From Petrotoga sp. 9PWA.NaAc.5.4 (lineage in GTDB: Bacteria; Thermotogota; Thermotogae; Petrotogales; Petrotogaceae), in assembly GCF_002895485.1 (NCBI RefSeq), contig NZ_AZRK01000002.1, positions 62,001 through 126,000 of the forward strand: a DNA stretch of 64,000 nucleotides. The letters run 5' to 3'. Below the pieces are notes generated by a model. That model was given only the letters and a program-made list of their open reading frames with translations, made no database searches and was not told where the DNA came from. Made by a program: the position numbers and the translations under genes. Positions 18,532 to 26,889 of the stretch are shown one piece after another. Position 1 is the first letter of the stretch; each line of letters opens with the position of its first letter.

Positions 18532-18553
18532 AAAAAGGAGTAGGGGGTAGACA

Positions 18554-19885
18554 ATGCTCATAATAGGGAATGCTAAAATTTTAAGTTTTGATGAAGACAT
18601 GAATATCTTTAATGAAGCGGCAGTTGTTATAGAAGGTAAAACAATAAAAGAAATAGGAAAAACTGAAAAAATGAGAGAAAAATATCCGCAAGCTTCTTTT
18701 AAAGATGCGAAAAATAAAGTTGTAATGCCAGGATTAATAAATACGCATACACATTTATATAGTACTTTTGCTAGAGGAATGGATTTGAAAACTAATCAAC
18801 CTCCAAGAAATTTTTTAGAAATCTTGGAAAAGTTATGGTGGAGACTCGATGAAACTTTAAATGAAGAAGATATCTACTATAGTGCTATATATGCTCTAAT
18901 TGAATGTATAAAGAATGGAGTTACAACGATTTTTGATCACCATGCAAGTTTTAACTTCATAGAAGGAAGTTTGGATATAATAACTGATGCTGTTATTGAA
19001 AGCGGCATAAGAGCTAATTTATCTTTTGAAGTTTCTGACAGACATGGTAGAAAAAAAGGTGAAGCAGCTTTAAAAGAAAATGAAAGGTTTATAGAAAAAT
19101 TAAAAAATTCCAATTTAGAAAAAATAAAAGGGTTAATTGGACTCCATGCGTCTTTTACGCTCGAAGACGAAACCTTAAAAAAAGCTGCTGATTTAGCAGA
19201 TCACCTAAATGTTCCTTTACATGTACATGTAGCAGAAGGAATAGAAGATTGGCAGGATAGTGTGCAAAGAGGATACATAGGTGTAATTGATAGATTAAAG
19301 AAGTTTAATATTTTGAGACCTCATACGTTGGCAGTTCATGGAGTACACATACAAAGTGAAGAAATTCCTTTATTAAAAGAGAGTGAAGCATATTTGATAC
19401 ACAATCCTGAATCAAATATGAATAACGCTGTGGGAACAGCACCATTAAAACAATTGTTTGAATCTGGTATATTAGTTGGTTTAGGAACAGATGGATATAC
19501 TCATGACATGTTTGAAAGTTTAAAAGTGGCTAATTTGCTACAAAAACACGAATTGAAGGATCCTCAAGCTGGAGGAAATGAAGTCTACAGAATGGTTTTT
19601 GTAAATAATAAAAAAATTGCCTCAGAACTTTTGGGTATAAATGTTGGAATGTTGAAAGAAGGATTTCCAGCGGACTTAATAATTGTAGATTATTTTCCTC
19701 CTACACCTATAGAAAAGGACAACATTTACTCACATATTCTTTTTGGTATGAATGGGGGAATGGTTTCGACGGTCATGGTCGATGGGAAGATTCTTATGGA
19801 TAACAAGGAGGTGACAATTTTAGACTATGAAAGAATTAAACGCAGAACCATACAACAAGCAAGAAATTTCTGGGAAAGATTCTGA
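18554..19885 (+). CDS. ssnA: SsnA-type aminohydrolase
   Basis: 443 residues, ATG behind AGGGGG. Amidohydrolase motifs: NTHTHLYSTFARGM, DHHASF, VHVAEG, VHGVHI and LGTDGYTHDMF. The NFLEILEKLWWRLDETL helix and PESNMNNAVG are typical of SsnA, a putative aminohydrolase found with selenium-linked molybdenum hydroxylases in anaerobic purine clusters. Substrate unproven; a ring-opened or oxidised purine is likely. The last 59 bp encode, in another frame, the start of the next gene, whose perfect ribosome binding site AAGGAGGTGA lies inside this coding region. Confidence 0.9.
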   Translation: MLIIGNAKILSFDEDMNIFNEAAVVIEGKTIKEIGKTEKMREKYPQASFKDAKNKVVMPGLINTHTHLYSTFARGMDLKTNQPPRNFLEILEKLWWRLDETLNEEDIYYSAIYALIECIKNGVTTIFDHHASFNFIEGSLDIITDAVIESGIRANLSFEVSDRHGRKKGEAALKENERFIEKLKNSNLEKIKGLIGLHASFTLEDETLKKAADLADHLNVPLHVHVAEGIEDWQDSVQRGYIGVIDRLKKFNILRPHTLAVHGVHIQSEEIPLLKESEAYLIHNPESNMNNAVGTAPLKQLFESGILVGLGTDGYTHDMFESLKVANLLQKHELKDPQAGGNEVYRMVFVNNKKIASELLGINVGMLKEGFPADLIIVDYFPPTPIEKDNIYSHILFGMNGGMVSTVMVDGKILMDNKEVTILDYERIKRRTIQQARNFWERF

Positions 19886-20750
19886 TTTTAAAGATTATTT
19901 TGCACCCATGTCTTTAAAAGAAGCTGTTGAATTATTAGAACGTTATGCTCCTGCTGTTAAAGTAATTGCAGGTGGAACAGATGTTTTAGTAGATTATTTC
20001 GGTCGTATGTATAAAATTGAGAGATGGTTAGATCTAAAAAATATTGAAGAATTGAAAAAGATTGAGATAAGAGATCAAAAAGTAGAAATTGGGGCACTTG
20101 TTACACATGATGAACTCGAAAAATCTGAGATTATTCAAAGATATTTTCCTGTTCTTAGACAAGCAGCATGGGATATAGGATCCCCACAAATAAGAAACAT
20201 GGGAACTATTGGTGGAAACATAGTTACTTCTTCGCCGGCCGGAGATTTATTAGCTCCATTAATGGCATATGACGCGTATTTTGTATTAACTTCGACTGAC
20301 GGAGATAGGAGAGTTAGAGCAAAAGAGTTTTTTGTTGGACCCAAAAAGAATGTTTTGAGAAAAGACGAATTGGTTACAAAAATTGTTATCCCTATTCTTT
20401 CAAAGAATACATATGGTAAATGGATTAAAGTTGGTAAAAGAAAAGCTCTAATTATTTCGAGTATAACTCTTGCTTTAGTGATTTCTTTAAATGACAAAGG
20501 ATTGATAGAAAAAGCAAAATGTTGTCTTGGTTCGGTTGCGCCTACTCCTTTTGAAGTAGAAGAGTTTAACAGTTTAATGGTAGGAAAGAAAATGGAAGAA
20601 TTGAACTATGAAGAATTGGCCAATGTTGTTTCAAAAAGTATCTCTCCGATAGATGATATAAGAGGTACAAAGGAATATCGGAAAGATGTTGCTAAAAATC
20701 TTACTATTAGTTCATTAAAGGAAATAGAAAGGATGGTGAGGGTAGATTGA
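19827..20750 (+). CDS. Molybdenum hydroxylase, FAD-binding subunit (second, NDH-type enzyme)
   Basis: 307 residues from ATG 19827, which lies inside the end of ssnA. A perfect AAGGAGGTGA (19805-19814) precedes it, though at a long spacing of 12 bp or more. The first ~27 residues are a hydrophilic extension ahead of the domain. FAD motifs: VIAGGTDVLVDY and GSPQIRNMGTIGGNIVTSSP. This is the counterpart of NdhF in Eubacterium barkeri nicotinate dehydrogenase (about 33 kDa). The next gene overlaps its stop by 4 bp (TTGA), so translation is probably coupled. Confidence 0.92.
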   Translation: MKELNAEPYNKQEISGKDSDFKDYFAPMSLKEAVELLERYAPAVKVIAGGTDVLVDYFGRMYKIERWLDLKNIEELKKIEIRDQKVEIGALVTHDELEKSEIIQRYFPVLRQAAWDIGSPQIRNMGTIGGNIVTSSPAGDLLAPLMAYDAYFVLTSTDGDRRVRAKEFFVGPKKNVLRKDELVTKIVIPILSKNTYGKWIKVGKRKALIISSITLALVISLNDKGLIEKAKCCLGSVAPTPFEVEEFNSLMVGKKMEELNYEELANVVSKSISPIDDIRGTKEYRKDVAKNLTISSLKEIERMVRVD

Positions 20751-21241
20751 AGATAAAATTCACAATAAATGGAGAAGAAAGAACGTGCGACGTTAATTCG
20801 ACTACCCGACTTTTAGATGTGATTAGAGACGATTTAAAGTTAACAGGAACAAAAGAAGGTTGCGGAAAAGGAGAATGCGGGGCTTGTACAGTTATAATGA
20901 ACGATAAATTAGTAACTTCTTGCTTAGTTTTAGCATATCAAGCAGAAGGAGCCGACATAATTACAATTGAAGGGTTAGTAAAAGATGATGAAATGCACCC
21001 TGTGCAGGTAGCTTTTATAGAAACAGGAGCAGTACAATGTGGGTTCTGCACGCCTGGTTTTATTTTAGCAACTAAAAAACTTTTGGATGAAAATCCAAAT
21101 CCTACAGAAGAAGAAATAAAAAGGGGCTTATCTGGAAATATATGTAGGTGTACTGGTTATAAAAAAATTATCGATGCGGTCAAATTAGCTTCAAGGAAGT
21201 TTCTTGAAACGAAAAGAGGTGAAGAAGTTGAAGCCGAATAA
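20747..21241 (+). CDS. Molybdenum hydroxylase, 2Fe-2S subunit (second, NDH-type enzyme)
   Basis: 164 residues, TTG start overlapping the FAD-subunit stop. Cysteine motifs of both 2Fe-2S domains are intact: EGCGKGECGACT with a later SC, and QCGFCTPGF with ICRCTGYKKI. The C-terminus is acidic (RGEEVEAE). It corresponds to NdhS. The following Mo-subunit gene starts before this one ends. Confidence 0.93.
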   Translation: MKIKFTINGEERTCDVNSTTRLLDVIRDDLKLTGTKEGCGKGECGACTVIMNDKLVTSCLVLAYQAEGADIITIEGLVKDDEMHPVQVAFIETGAVQCGFCTPGFILATKKLLDENPNPTEEEIKRGLSGNICRCTGYKKIIDAVKLASRKFLETKRGEEVEAE

Positions 21242-22517
21242 ATATATTGGAGAAAATGTGTTTAAAGTAGATGCTAAGGATAAAGTAGTAGGAAACGCTA
21301 TTTATCCTGATGATATATATTTTGAAGATATGTTGTATGTGAAGATAAAAAGAGCTCCTCATCCGCATGCTTACATACAAAAAATAGATACAAATAAGGC
21401 TGAATCTTTATCGGGTGTGGTTAAAATAATCACTGCAAAAGATTTTCCAAACTTGAAAAAATTTGGATTGATAATAAAAGATCAACCAGTTTTGGTTGGT
21501 ATAGGTGAAAAAACAAGGTTTATGGGAGATGCGATTGCAATTGTTGTAGCTAAAAGCAAAGAAGTAGCGACTCAAGCTATTAATTTAATAAACGTTGAAA
21601 TTAAAGAGTTAGAAGTGATTACAGATCCTTTTAGGGCCATGCAAGAAGGTGCTCCCAAGATTCATGAAAAAGGAAATATACTAGTTACTCATTATTTAGA
21701 CAAGGGAGATATTAAAAAAGGATTTGAAGAATCAGAAGTAATAATTGAAAGAGAATATAAGACACAACATGTTGATCAATTACCTTTACAAGTAGAATCA
21801 GGTGTTGCAACATATGACGAAAAAACCGGAGTAATTACTATATGGGCTGCAACACAGTGGTTACATGATACACAAGCTGATATAGCACAAGCTTTAAATC
21901 TACCGAAGGAGAAAATAAGAATAATTCAACCTATTATAGGAGGTGCTTTTGGTAGAAAAGAAGATATTTCTGTTCATATTCATTTGGCTTTAGCAGCAAT
22001 CTCTACAAAGCATCCTGTAAAATTGACTTATACACGAGAAGAATCCATGATTGCTCAATCGAAAAGACATCCTTTGTATATAAAGGCCAAGACAGGAGCT
22101 ACTAAAAACGGTATTCTTAAGGCGTGGCAAGTTGAAGTCGTTGGGGACACAGGAGCATATGCTTCAAGTGGTCCCGCAGTTGTTCATAAAGGAATGTATC
22201 ATTGTACAGGCCCATATAATGTACCCAATGTAAAAGGGGTATCTTATGCGGTTTATACGAACAATACATATGCGGGAGCTATGAGGGGATTTGGAACAAC
22301 ACAAATGGCATTTGCATATGAGTCTCAAATGAATATTTTGGCAGAAAAATTGAAGATGAGTCCTATTGAATTGAGATTGAAAAATGCTTATACAGTTGGT
22401 TCTACAACACCCAATGGTCAAAAGCTTACGCAGAGTGTAAACGTTATTAAAACAATTGAAGAAGCGGTAAAGCTTGCGATAGGAAAAGAAGGTGTTAACT
22501 ATGAAGAAAAAAGGTAG
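21228..22517 (+). CDS. Molybdenum hydroxylase, N-terminal Mo-subunit (NdhL-like half)
   Basis: 429 residues. I choose TTG 21228, which has AGAGGTGA about 5 bp upstream, giving MKPNKYIGENVFKVDAKDKV; an in-frame TTG at 21204 lacks such a site. It contains the ald_xan_dh_C domain and the first MoCo-binding half (GAFGRKED, AMRGFGTTQ). It then ends where the second half should begin. This is the split seen in E. barkeri nicotinate dehydrogenase, where NdhL (about 50 kDa) and NdhM (about 37 kDa) together equal one normal Mo subunit. The gene order FAD, FeS, L, M is also the same. The next gene starts 17 bp before this one stops. Confidence 0.85.
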   Translation: MKPNKYIGENVFKVDAKDKVVGNAIYPDDIYFEDMLYVKIKRAPHPHAYIQKIDTNKAESLSGVVKIITAKDFPNLKKFGLIIKDQPVLVGIGEKTRFMGDAIAIVVAKSKEVATQAINLINVEIKELEVITDPFRAMQEGAPKIHEKGNILVTHYLDKGDIKKGFEESEVIIEREYKTQHVDQLPLQVESGVATYDEKTGVITIWAATQWLHDTQADIAQALNLPKEKIRIIQPIIGGAFGRKEDISVHIHLALAAISTKHPVKLTYTREESMIAQSKRHPLYIKAKTGATKNGILKAWQVEVVGDTGAYASSGPAVVHKGMYHCTGPYNVPNVKGVSYAVYTNNTYAGAMRGFGTTQMAFAYESQMNILAEKLKMSPIELRLKNAYTVGSTTPNGQKLTQSVNVIKTIEEAVKLAIGKEGVNYEEKR

Positions 22518-23502
22518 AGGCATGGCTACAATAATGTTTGGTTATGGATATGGAGAGGGATTTCCGGATTATTCGCACGCAACAATTGAATTGAAAGAAG
22601 ATAAAACAGTTTTAGTACGAACTGCAGCTGCAGATGTAGGACAAGGAGTCTTGACTGTTTTAAGTCAAATAACTGCTCAAATACTTTCTGTTCCTATAAG
22701 CACAGTGAAAATAATTCAAGGAGATACTCATGAGACAAAAAACTCTGGCTCAACATCAGCAACTCGTCAAACTACTTTTACGGGTAATGCGGTCAAGCAA
22801 GCTTGTGAAGATTTATTAGGAAAAATTTATTATTATGCAAGTTTAGAATTTGGAAGTAATTATCCCGAGTTAACTGTTAAAGATGGTAAAGTTTTTCTCA
22901 ATGATAATCCAGAAAGATCGTTAACTTTTTGGGATTTAAAAACTATCGTTGAAAAAAAAGGAGAAAAGTTATACGGAGAAGGAACATATTTTCCAATAAC
23001 TTATCCTCCTGATGCTGAAAATGGTCAAGCAGAAAAAGTTTATGTGGCTTATACTTTTATGACTCAGATTATAGATGTTGAAGTAGATACTGATACGGGA
23101 ATCGTTGAGGTAAAAGATGTTTATACAGCATTAGATTGTGGTAAAGCTATAAATCCTGTTAATGTAGAAGGCCAAATTGAAGGAGGAACTGTTCAGGGAA
23201 TAGGTATGGCATTGATGGAAGAACAAGTTATTAAAAATGGAATTACTTTAAATCCTAATATGACGGGATATTTGGTCCCAACTTCCATGGACATTCCAAA
23301 TTTTCATTCGATATTGGTAGAGAACGAAGACGCTATAGGTCCGTTTGGAGCAAAAGGTGTGGGAGAGCCTACAATTATTGCCGCTTCTCCCGCTGTTGCT
23401 GATGCAATATATAATGCGATAGGAGTACGATTTTACGAACTTCCAATTACTCCAGAAAAGATATTAAAGGCCTTGAAAGAAAAAGGGCGTGTAGATGTAT
23501 AA
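22501..23502 (+). CDS. Molybdenum hydroxylase, C-terminal Mo-subunit (NdhM-like half)
   Basis: 333 residues. The ATG at 22501 has its own AAGGTG (22489-22494) at 6 bp spacing, in the +1 frame relative to the preceding gene. It holds the second MoCo-binding half: ADVGQGVLTVLSQI, ATRQTTFTGNAV and GPFGAKGVGEPTIIAASPAV with the catalytic-glutamate motif. With the upstream half it forms a full NDH-type enzyme. The junction contains a run of six A bases: removing one would fuse the two reading frames, so an assembly error or slippage must be considered. The separate start signal and the known NdhL/NdhM split favour two real genes. The substrate could be a purine or another N-heterocycle. Confidence 0.82.
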   Translation: MKKKGRGMATIMFGYGYGEGFPDYSHATIELKEDKTVLVRTAAADVGQGVLTVLSQITAQILSVPISTVKIIQGDTHETKNSGSTSATRQTTFTGNAVKQACEDLLGKIYYYASLEFGSNYPELTVKDGKVFLNDNPERSLTFWDLKTIVEKKGEKLYGEGTYFPITYPPDAENGQAEKVYVAYTFMTQIIDVEVDTDTGIVEVKDVYTALDCGKAINPVNVEGQIEGGTVQGIGMALMEEQVIKNGITLNPNMTGYLVPTSMDIPNFHSILVENEDAIGPFGAKGVGEPTIIAASPAVADAIYNAIGVRFYELPITPEKILKALKEKGRVDV

Positions 23503-24043
23503 AAAGAATATTTTTTTAACAGGTAAACCAGGTGTTGGAAAATCCAAAATTATTAACAAGTTAGTCTCAGAATTAAACCTTAAAATAGGTGGTTTTGAGG
23601 TAATTAGAGATGGGGATAAAAATGCTTGGACTTCTTTTTATCTTGTGGAAGTAAGTCAAATAAATAAAAGTTTTAATTCGTTAAAATCAGAAATTAATAG
23701 GTTTGCTTTTAGGAAAGATATTAATTCAAAATGGGAAATAAATATTGAAGTATTTAATAAATTAGGAGTTAATTTTCTTTCTAATTTAGAAGACAGAGAT
23801 ATTGTCATAATGGATGAATTGGGAAGATTTGAACTGAAAGCTTATGATTTTCAAAAAAAGATTGAAGAAGTTTTATCAGATGACAAAGTTGTATTAGGGG
23901 TTATAAAAGACGAATCAAACGAGTTTTTAGATCGGATAAGAAATAGAAAAGATGTTGAAATACTAAGGGTTACACAAGAAAATAGAGAGGTAATTTATCA
24001 AAAAACGAAAACGTTATTAATATCGTTTATTTTTAAGGGGTGA
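23495..24043 (+). CDS. Small P-loop NTPase (THEP1/NTPase_1-like)
   Basis: 182 residues; the ATG overlaps the end of the Mo subunit by 8 bp. Walker A is GKPGVGKS (11-18) and Walker B is DIVIMDELGRFEL, the arrangement of the nucleoside-triphosphatase THEP1 family. Being embedded in a molybdenum hydroxylase operon suggests a maturation or cofactor-insertion role, by analogy with other P-loop proteins in such clusters (for example YqeC, which is a different family). That role is inference. A weak resemblance to adenylate-kinase-type proteins is the other possibility. Confidence 0.7.
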   Translation: MYKKNIFLTGKPGVGKSKIINKLVSELNLKIGGFEVIRDGDKNAWTSFYLVEVSQINKSFNSLKSEINRFAFRKDINSKWEINIEVFNKLGVNFLSNLEDRDIVIMDELGRFELKAYDFQKKIEEVLSDDKVVLGVIKDESNEFLDRIRNRKDVEILRVTQENREVIYQKTKTLLISFIFKG

Positions 24044-24049
24044 TCTTGT

Positions 24050-25135
24050 ATGGCTGATATTTCAGTAAATTTGTTCTCAATGTTACTCAAAAATCCTGTT
24101 ATGCCAGCAGCTGGTCCTCCGGTAAAGGATGGAGAATCTGCACATAAAGCTAAAGAAGGTGGAGCTGGAGCTATTGTTACAAAAACAGTTTCTGTAACTG
24201 CGGCAAAGGTACCAAAACCTAACATGGCTCAAGTTAAAAGTGGTTTTATGAACGCAGAGTTGTGGTCTGAATTATCTCTTGAACAATGGATAAACCAAGA
24301 GTATCCAAAAGTCGTTGAAACAGGGTTACCAATAATAATTGGGGTGGGATATACAGCAGATCAAATTAAAGAAATTATTCCAAAGGTAGAGAAATTTGCT
24401 AATGCTTTCGAACTATCGACTCATTATCTTGGAAACGATCCAACTCCAATGATTGAAAGTATAAAGGCAGCTAAAGGATCAACTAACCTTCCAGTTATGG
24501 TGAAATTGAGCCCTCAGGTAGACATACCAACATTTTCTAAAGAAGCTGAAAAGGCAGGTGTCGATGGTATAGTATTAATAAATTCATTTGGACCTACGTT
24601 GGATATTAATTTAGACACTGGTAAACCTTTGCTTGGCAGTGAAAATGGGTATGGTTGGCTTTCAGGACAAGCTATCTTTCCTTTAGCTTTGAGATCAGTT
24701 TTTGAAGCAGTAAGATCTGTTAATATTCCCGTAATAGGTGTTGGAGGTATAACAACTGGTAAAGAAGCAATTAAAATGATTATGGCAGGCGCTCAAGCTG
24801 TCCAAGTTTGTACCGCTGCTATATTAAACGGGTCAAAAATTTATGAAAAGATTGCTAATGAAATCGAAAAATATTTGAATGATCATGGATACAACTCTTT
24901 AAACGATATAAGAGGAATCGCTCAAAAAAGTAGCAAAAAGGAACCGAATTTTGATATTATAATTCCTAATATTAAGGATGAAAACTGTACTGAGTGTGGG
25001 TTGTGTATAAGAAGTTGCATGTATGATGCCATTCATTTAGAGAAAAATGTCCATAGTGTGAGAATTTATGATCAGAAGTGTTCCGGTTGTGGTCTTTGTG
25101 TGACAAGATGTAACTTCAATGCGCTTACTCTGTGA
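24050..25135 (+). CDS. Dihydroorotate-dehydrogenase-like flavoprotein with 2x[4Fe-4S] (PreA-like)
   Basis: 361 residues, ATG behind AAGGGGTGAT. The N-terminal ~300 residues form an FMN TIM barrel of the DHODH/PreA type: NPVMPAAGP, PVMVKLSPQV, GVDGIVLINSFG and PVIGVGGITTGKEA. The C-terminus has two ferredoxin motifs, CTECGLCIRSC and CSGCGLCVTRC, each followed by a distal cysteine-poor loop as in PreA. PreA with PreT reduces uracil and thymine using NADH, but no PreT is here. In this operon it may take the place of YgfK, the reductase of urate-type clusters, feeding electrons to or from a ring-reduction step. Dihydropyrimidine dehydrogenase is an equal option because a dihydropyrimidinase-type gene is present. 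Confidence 0.8.
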   Translation: MADISVNLFSMLLKNPVMPAAGPPVKDGESAHKAKEGGAGAIVTKTVSVTAAKVPKPNMAQVKSGFMNAELWSELSLEQWINQEYPKVVETGLPIIIGVGYTADQIKEIIPKVEKFANAFELSTHYLGNDPTPMIESIKAAKGSTNLPVMVKLSPQVDIPTFSKEAEKAGVDGIVLINSFGPTLDINLDTGKPLLGSENGYGWLSGQAIFPLALRSVFEAVRSVNIPVIGVGGITTGKEAIKMIMAGAQAVQVCTAAILNGSKIYEKIANEIEKYLNDHGYNSLNDIRGIAQKSSKKEPNFDIIIPNIKDENCTECGLCIRSCMYDAIHLEKNVHSVRIYDQKCSGCGLCVTRCNFNALTL

Positions 25136-25150
25136 AAGGAGATTTTTCGT

Positions 25151-26863
25151 ATGTCTAATAAGAATATATTGCCAGTTGCCTTAGGAAAAGAAAAAGCAGA
25201 TTTGGTTTTTAAAAATGGTAAAATAATGGATGTGTTCAATGAAGAAATTATATTAAAAGACTTAGCGGTTTCTAAAGGTGTAATTGTAGGTTTTGGTAAT
25301 TACTCGGGCAAAAAAGAAATAGATCTTAAAGGGCAATATATATCTCCAGCTTTTATAGATGCGCACCTTCATTTAGAAAGCGCTATGGTTAGCATAGAAG
25401 AATTTGCTAAGGTTGTTATTCCTCTTGGAACTTTAACAATAGTTGCAGATCCTCATGAAATTGCAAATGTAGCAGGAGAAACAGGTATAGAATATTTTTT
25501 GAAATTAGGGAATAAATTACCGTGGAATTTTAACTTAATGGTTCCTTCCTGTGTACCCGTAACACCTTTTGATGCAGGTGGAGCTATATTGGATGCCGAA
25601 AAAATTAAACAATTGATTACTGAAAATACTTTTTTTGGCCTTGGAGAAGTCATGGATTACAAAGGTGTAATCAGTGGTCGTAAATATATTTGGGATAAAT
25701 TAGAGGTTATGAAAGATTATTTTATCGATGGACATGCACCGAACTTGACAGGGGAAGCTTTGAATGCTTATCTATTAGCTGGGATAAAAGCCGACCACGA
25801 AACAACAACGTCTCATGAAGCTTTGGAAAAGGTATCAAAGGGAATGTTTGTAATGGTTAGGGAAGGTTCAGTTACACGAGACCTTGAAAGTTTACTGCCA
25901 GCTATTAACGATAAAAATGCGTCATATTTTCTTTTTGCTACAGATGATAGACATCCAGAAGACTTAATAAATGAAGGCCATATTAATTTTATAGTTAAGA
26001 AAGCAATAAAATTGGGGATGAATCCGATTAAAGCAATTAAACTTGCTACGATAAATGCTGCAAGAGCTTTAGGATTGAATAAACTTGGGGCTTTAGCTCC
26101 GGGCTATAAAGCCGATTTGCTTGTAATAGATGATTTAAAAGATTTGAATATTAAACAAGTTTATAAAGATGGAAAGTTAGTTGCAAAAAATGGACAATTT
26201 TTATTTGAAACACAATTAGATAGCTTAGAAAAGCCAGAAAAGATATTTCATTCTGTAAATATTGTACAATTAAAAGAAGAAGTGTTTAAAATTCCAAAGG
26301 GTAAAAAGTTTAGAATTATGACCTTACAGAAAGATAAAATCGTTACAAAAATGGAAGTATTTACATTGCCAGATGATTTTGAAGAAAGTGAGTTCACAAG
26401 ATATAATATAAATAAAATAGCTGTGGTTGAAAGATTCAAAAGATCAAACAACATCGGGTTGGGTTTAATTAAAGGTTTTGGATTAAAGTCTGGGGCAATT
26501 GCAAGTTCCATAGCTCACGATTCTCATAATATAATCGTCTTAGGAACTAATTCTATTGATATGAAAATAGCTGTAGAAAAGATAGAAGCACTTCAAGGTG
26601 GAATAGTTGTTACTAATAATGGAAAAGTCATAGATTTTATTGCTTTGCCTGTAGCTGGATTAATATCTACAGAACCAATTTCGATTGTTTCTGAAAAACT
26701 TCGAAATCTAAAAAGTATAGTTAATAGCTTAGGAGTAGAATTAGCCAGTCCTTTTATGACCTTAGCTTTTATGGGGTTACCGGTTATTCCAGAAATAAAG
26801 ATTACATGTAGAGGATTATATGATGTTGATAATAACTGTTTTGTTTCATTGGTTTTGGAATAA
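25151..26863 (+). CDS. ade: Adenine deaminase
   Basis: 570 residues, the usual length of bacterial Ade. The enzyme converts adenine to hypoxanthine plus ammonia. Signatures: DAHLHLESAMVSIEEF (metal ligands), VADPHEIANVAG, the GEVMDYKGVI region, DGHAPNLTG, ADHETTTSHEA and the FATDDRHPEDL aspartate. The C-terminal Ade domain (GLGLIKGFGLKSGAIASS, AHDSHNIIVLG) is intact. It supplies hypoxanthine to the molybdenum hydroxylases encoded upstream. ATG behind AAAGGAG. Confidence 0.96.
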   Translation: MSNKNILPVALGKEKADLVFKNGKIMDVFNEEIILKDLAVSKGVIVGFGNYSGKKEIDLKGQYISPAFIDAHLHLESAMVSIEEFAKVVIPLGTLTIVADPHEIANVAGETGIEYFLKLGNKLPWNFNLMVPSCVPVTPFDAGGAILDAEKIKQLITENTFFGLGEVMDYKGVISGRKYIWDKLEVMKDYFIDGHAPNLTGEALNAYLLAGIKADHETTTSHEALEKVSKGMFVMVREGSVTRDLESLLPAINDKNASYFLFATDDRHPEDLINEGHINFIVKKAIKLGMNPIKAIKLATINAARALGLNKLGALAPGYKADLLVIDDLKDLNIKQVYKDGKLVAKNGQFLFETQLDSLEKPEKIFHSVNIVQLKEEVFKIPKGKKFRIMTLQKDKIVTKMEVFTLPDDFEESEFTRYNINKIAVVERFKRSNNIGLGLIKGFGLKSGAIASSIAHDSHNIIVLGTNSIDMKIAVEKIEALQGGIVVTNNGKVIDFIALPVAGLISTEPISIVSEKLRNLKSIVNSLGVELASPFMTLAFMGLPVIPEIKITCRGLYDVDNNCFVSLVLE

Positions 26864-26889
26864 CTAATTCAAAAGGGGGTTTTAAGTTT

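Noticed and set aside
22492-22517. A simple frameshift pseudogene in the second Mo subunit.
   Set aside because: The second half has its own ATG and AAGGTG site, and the split equals NdhL/NdhM of nicotinate dehydrogenase. Kept only as an alternative.
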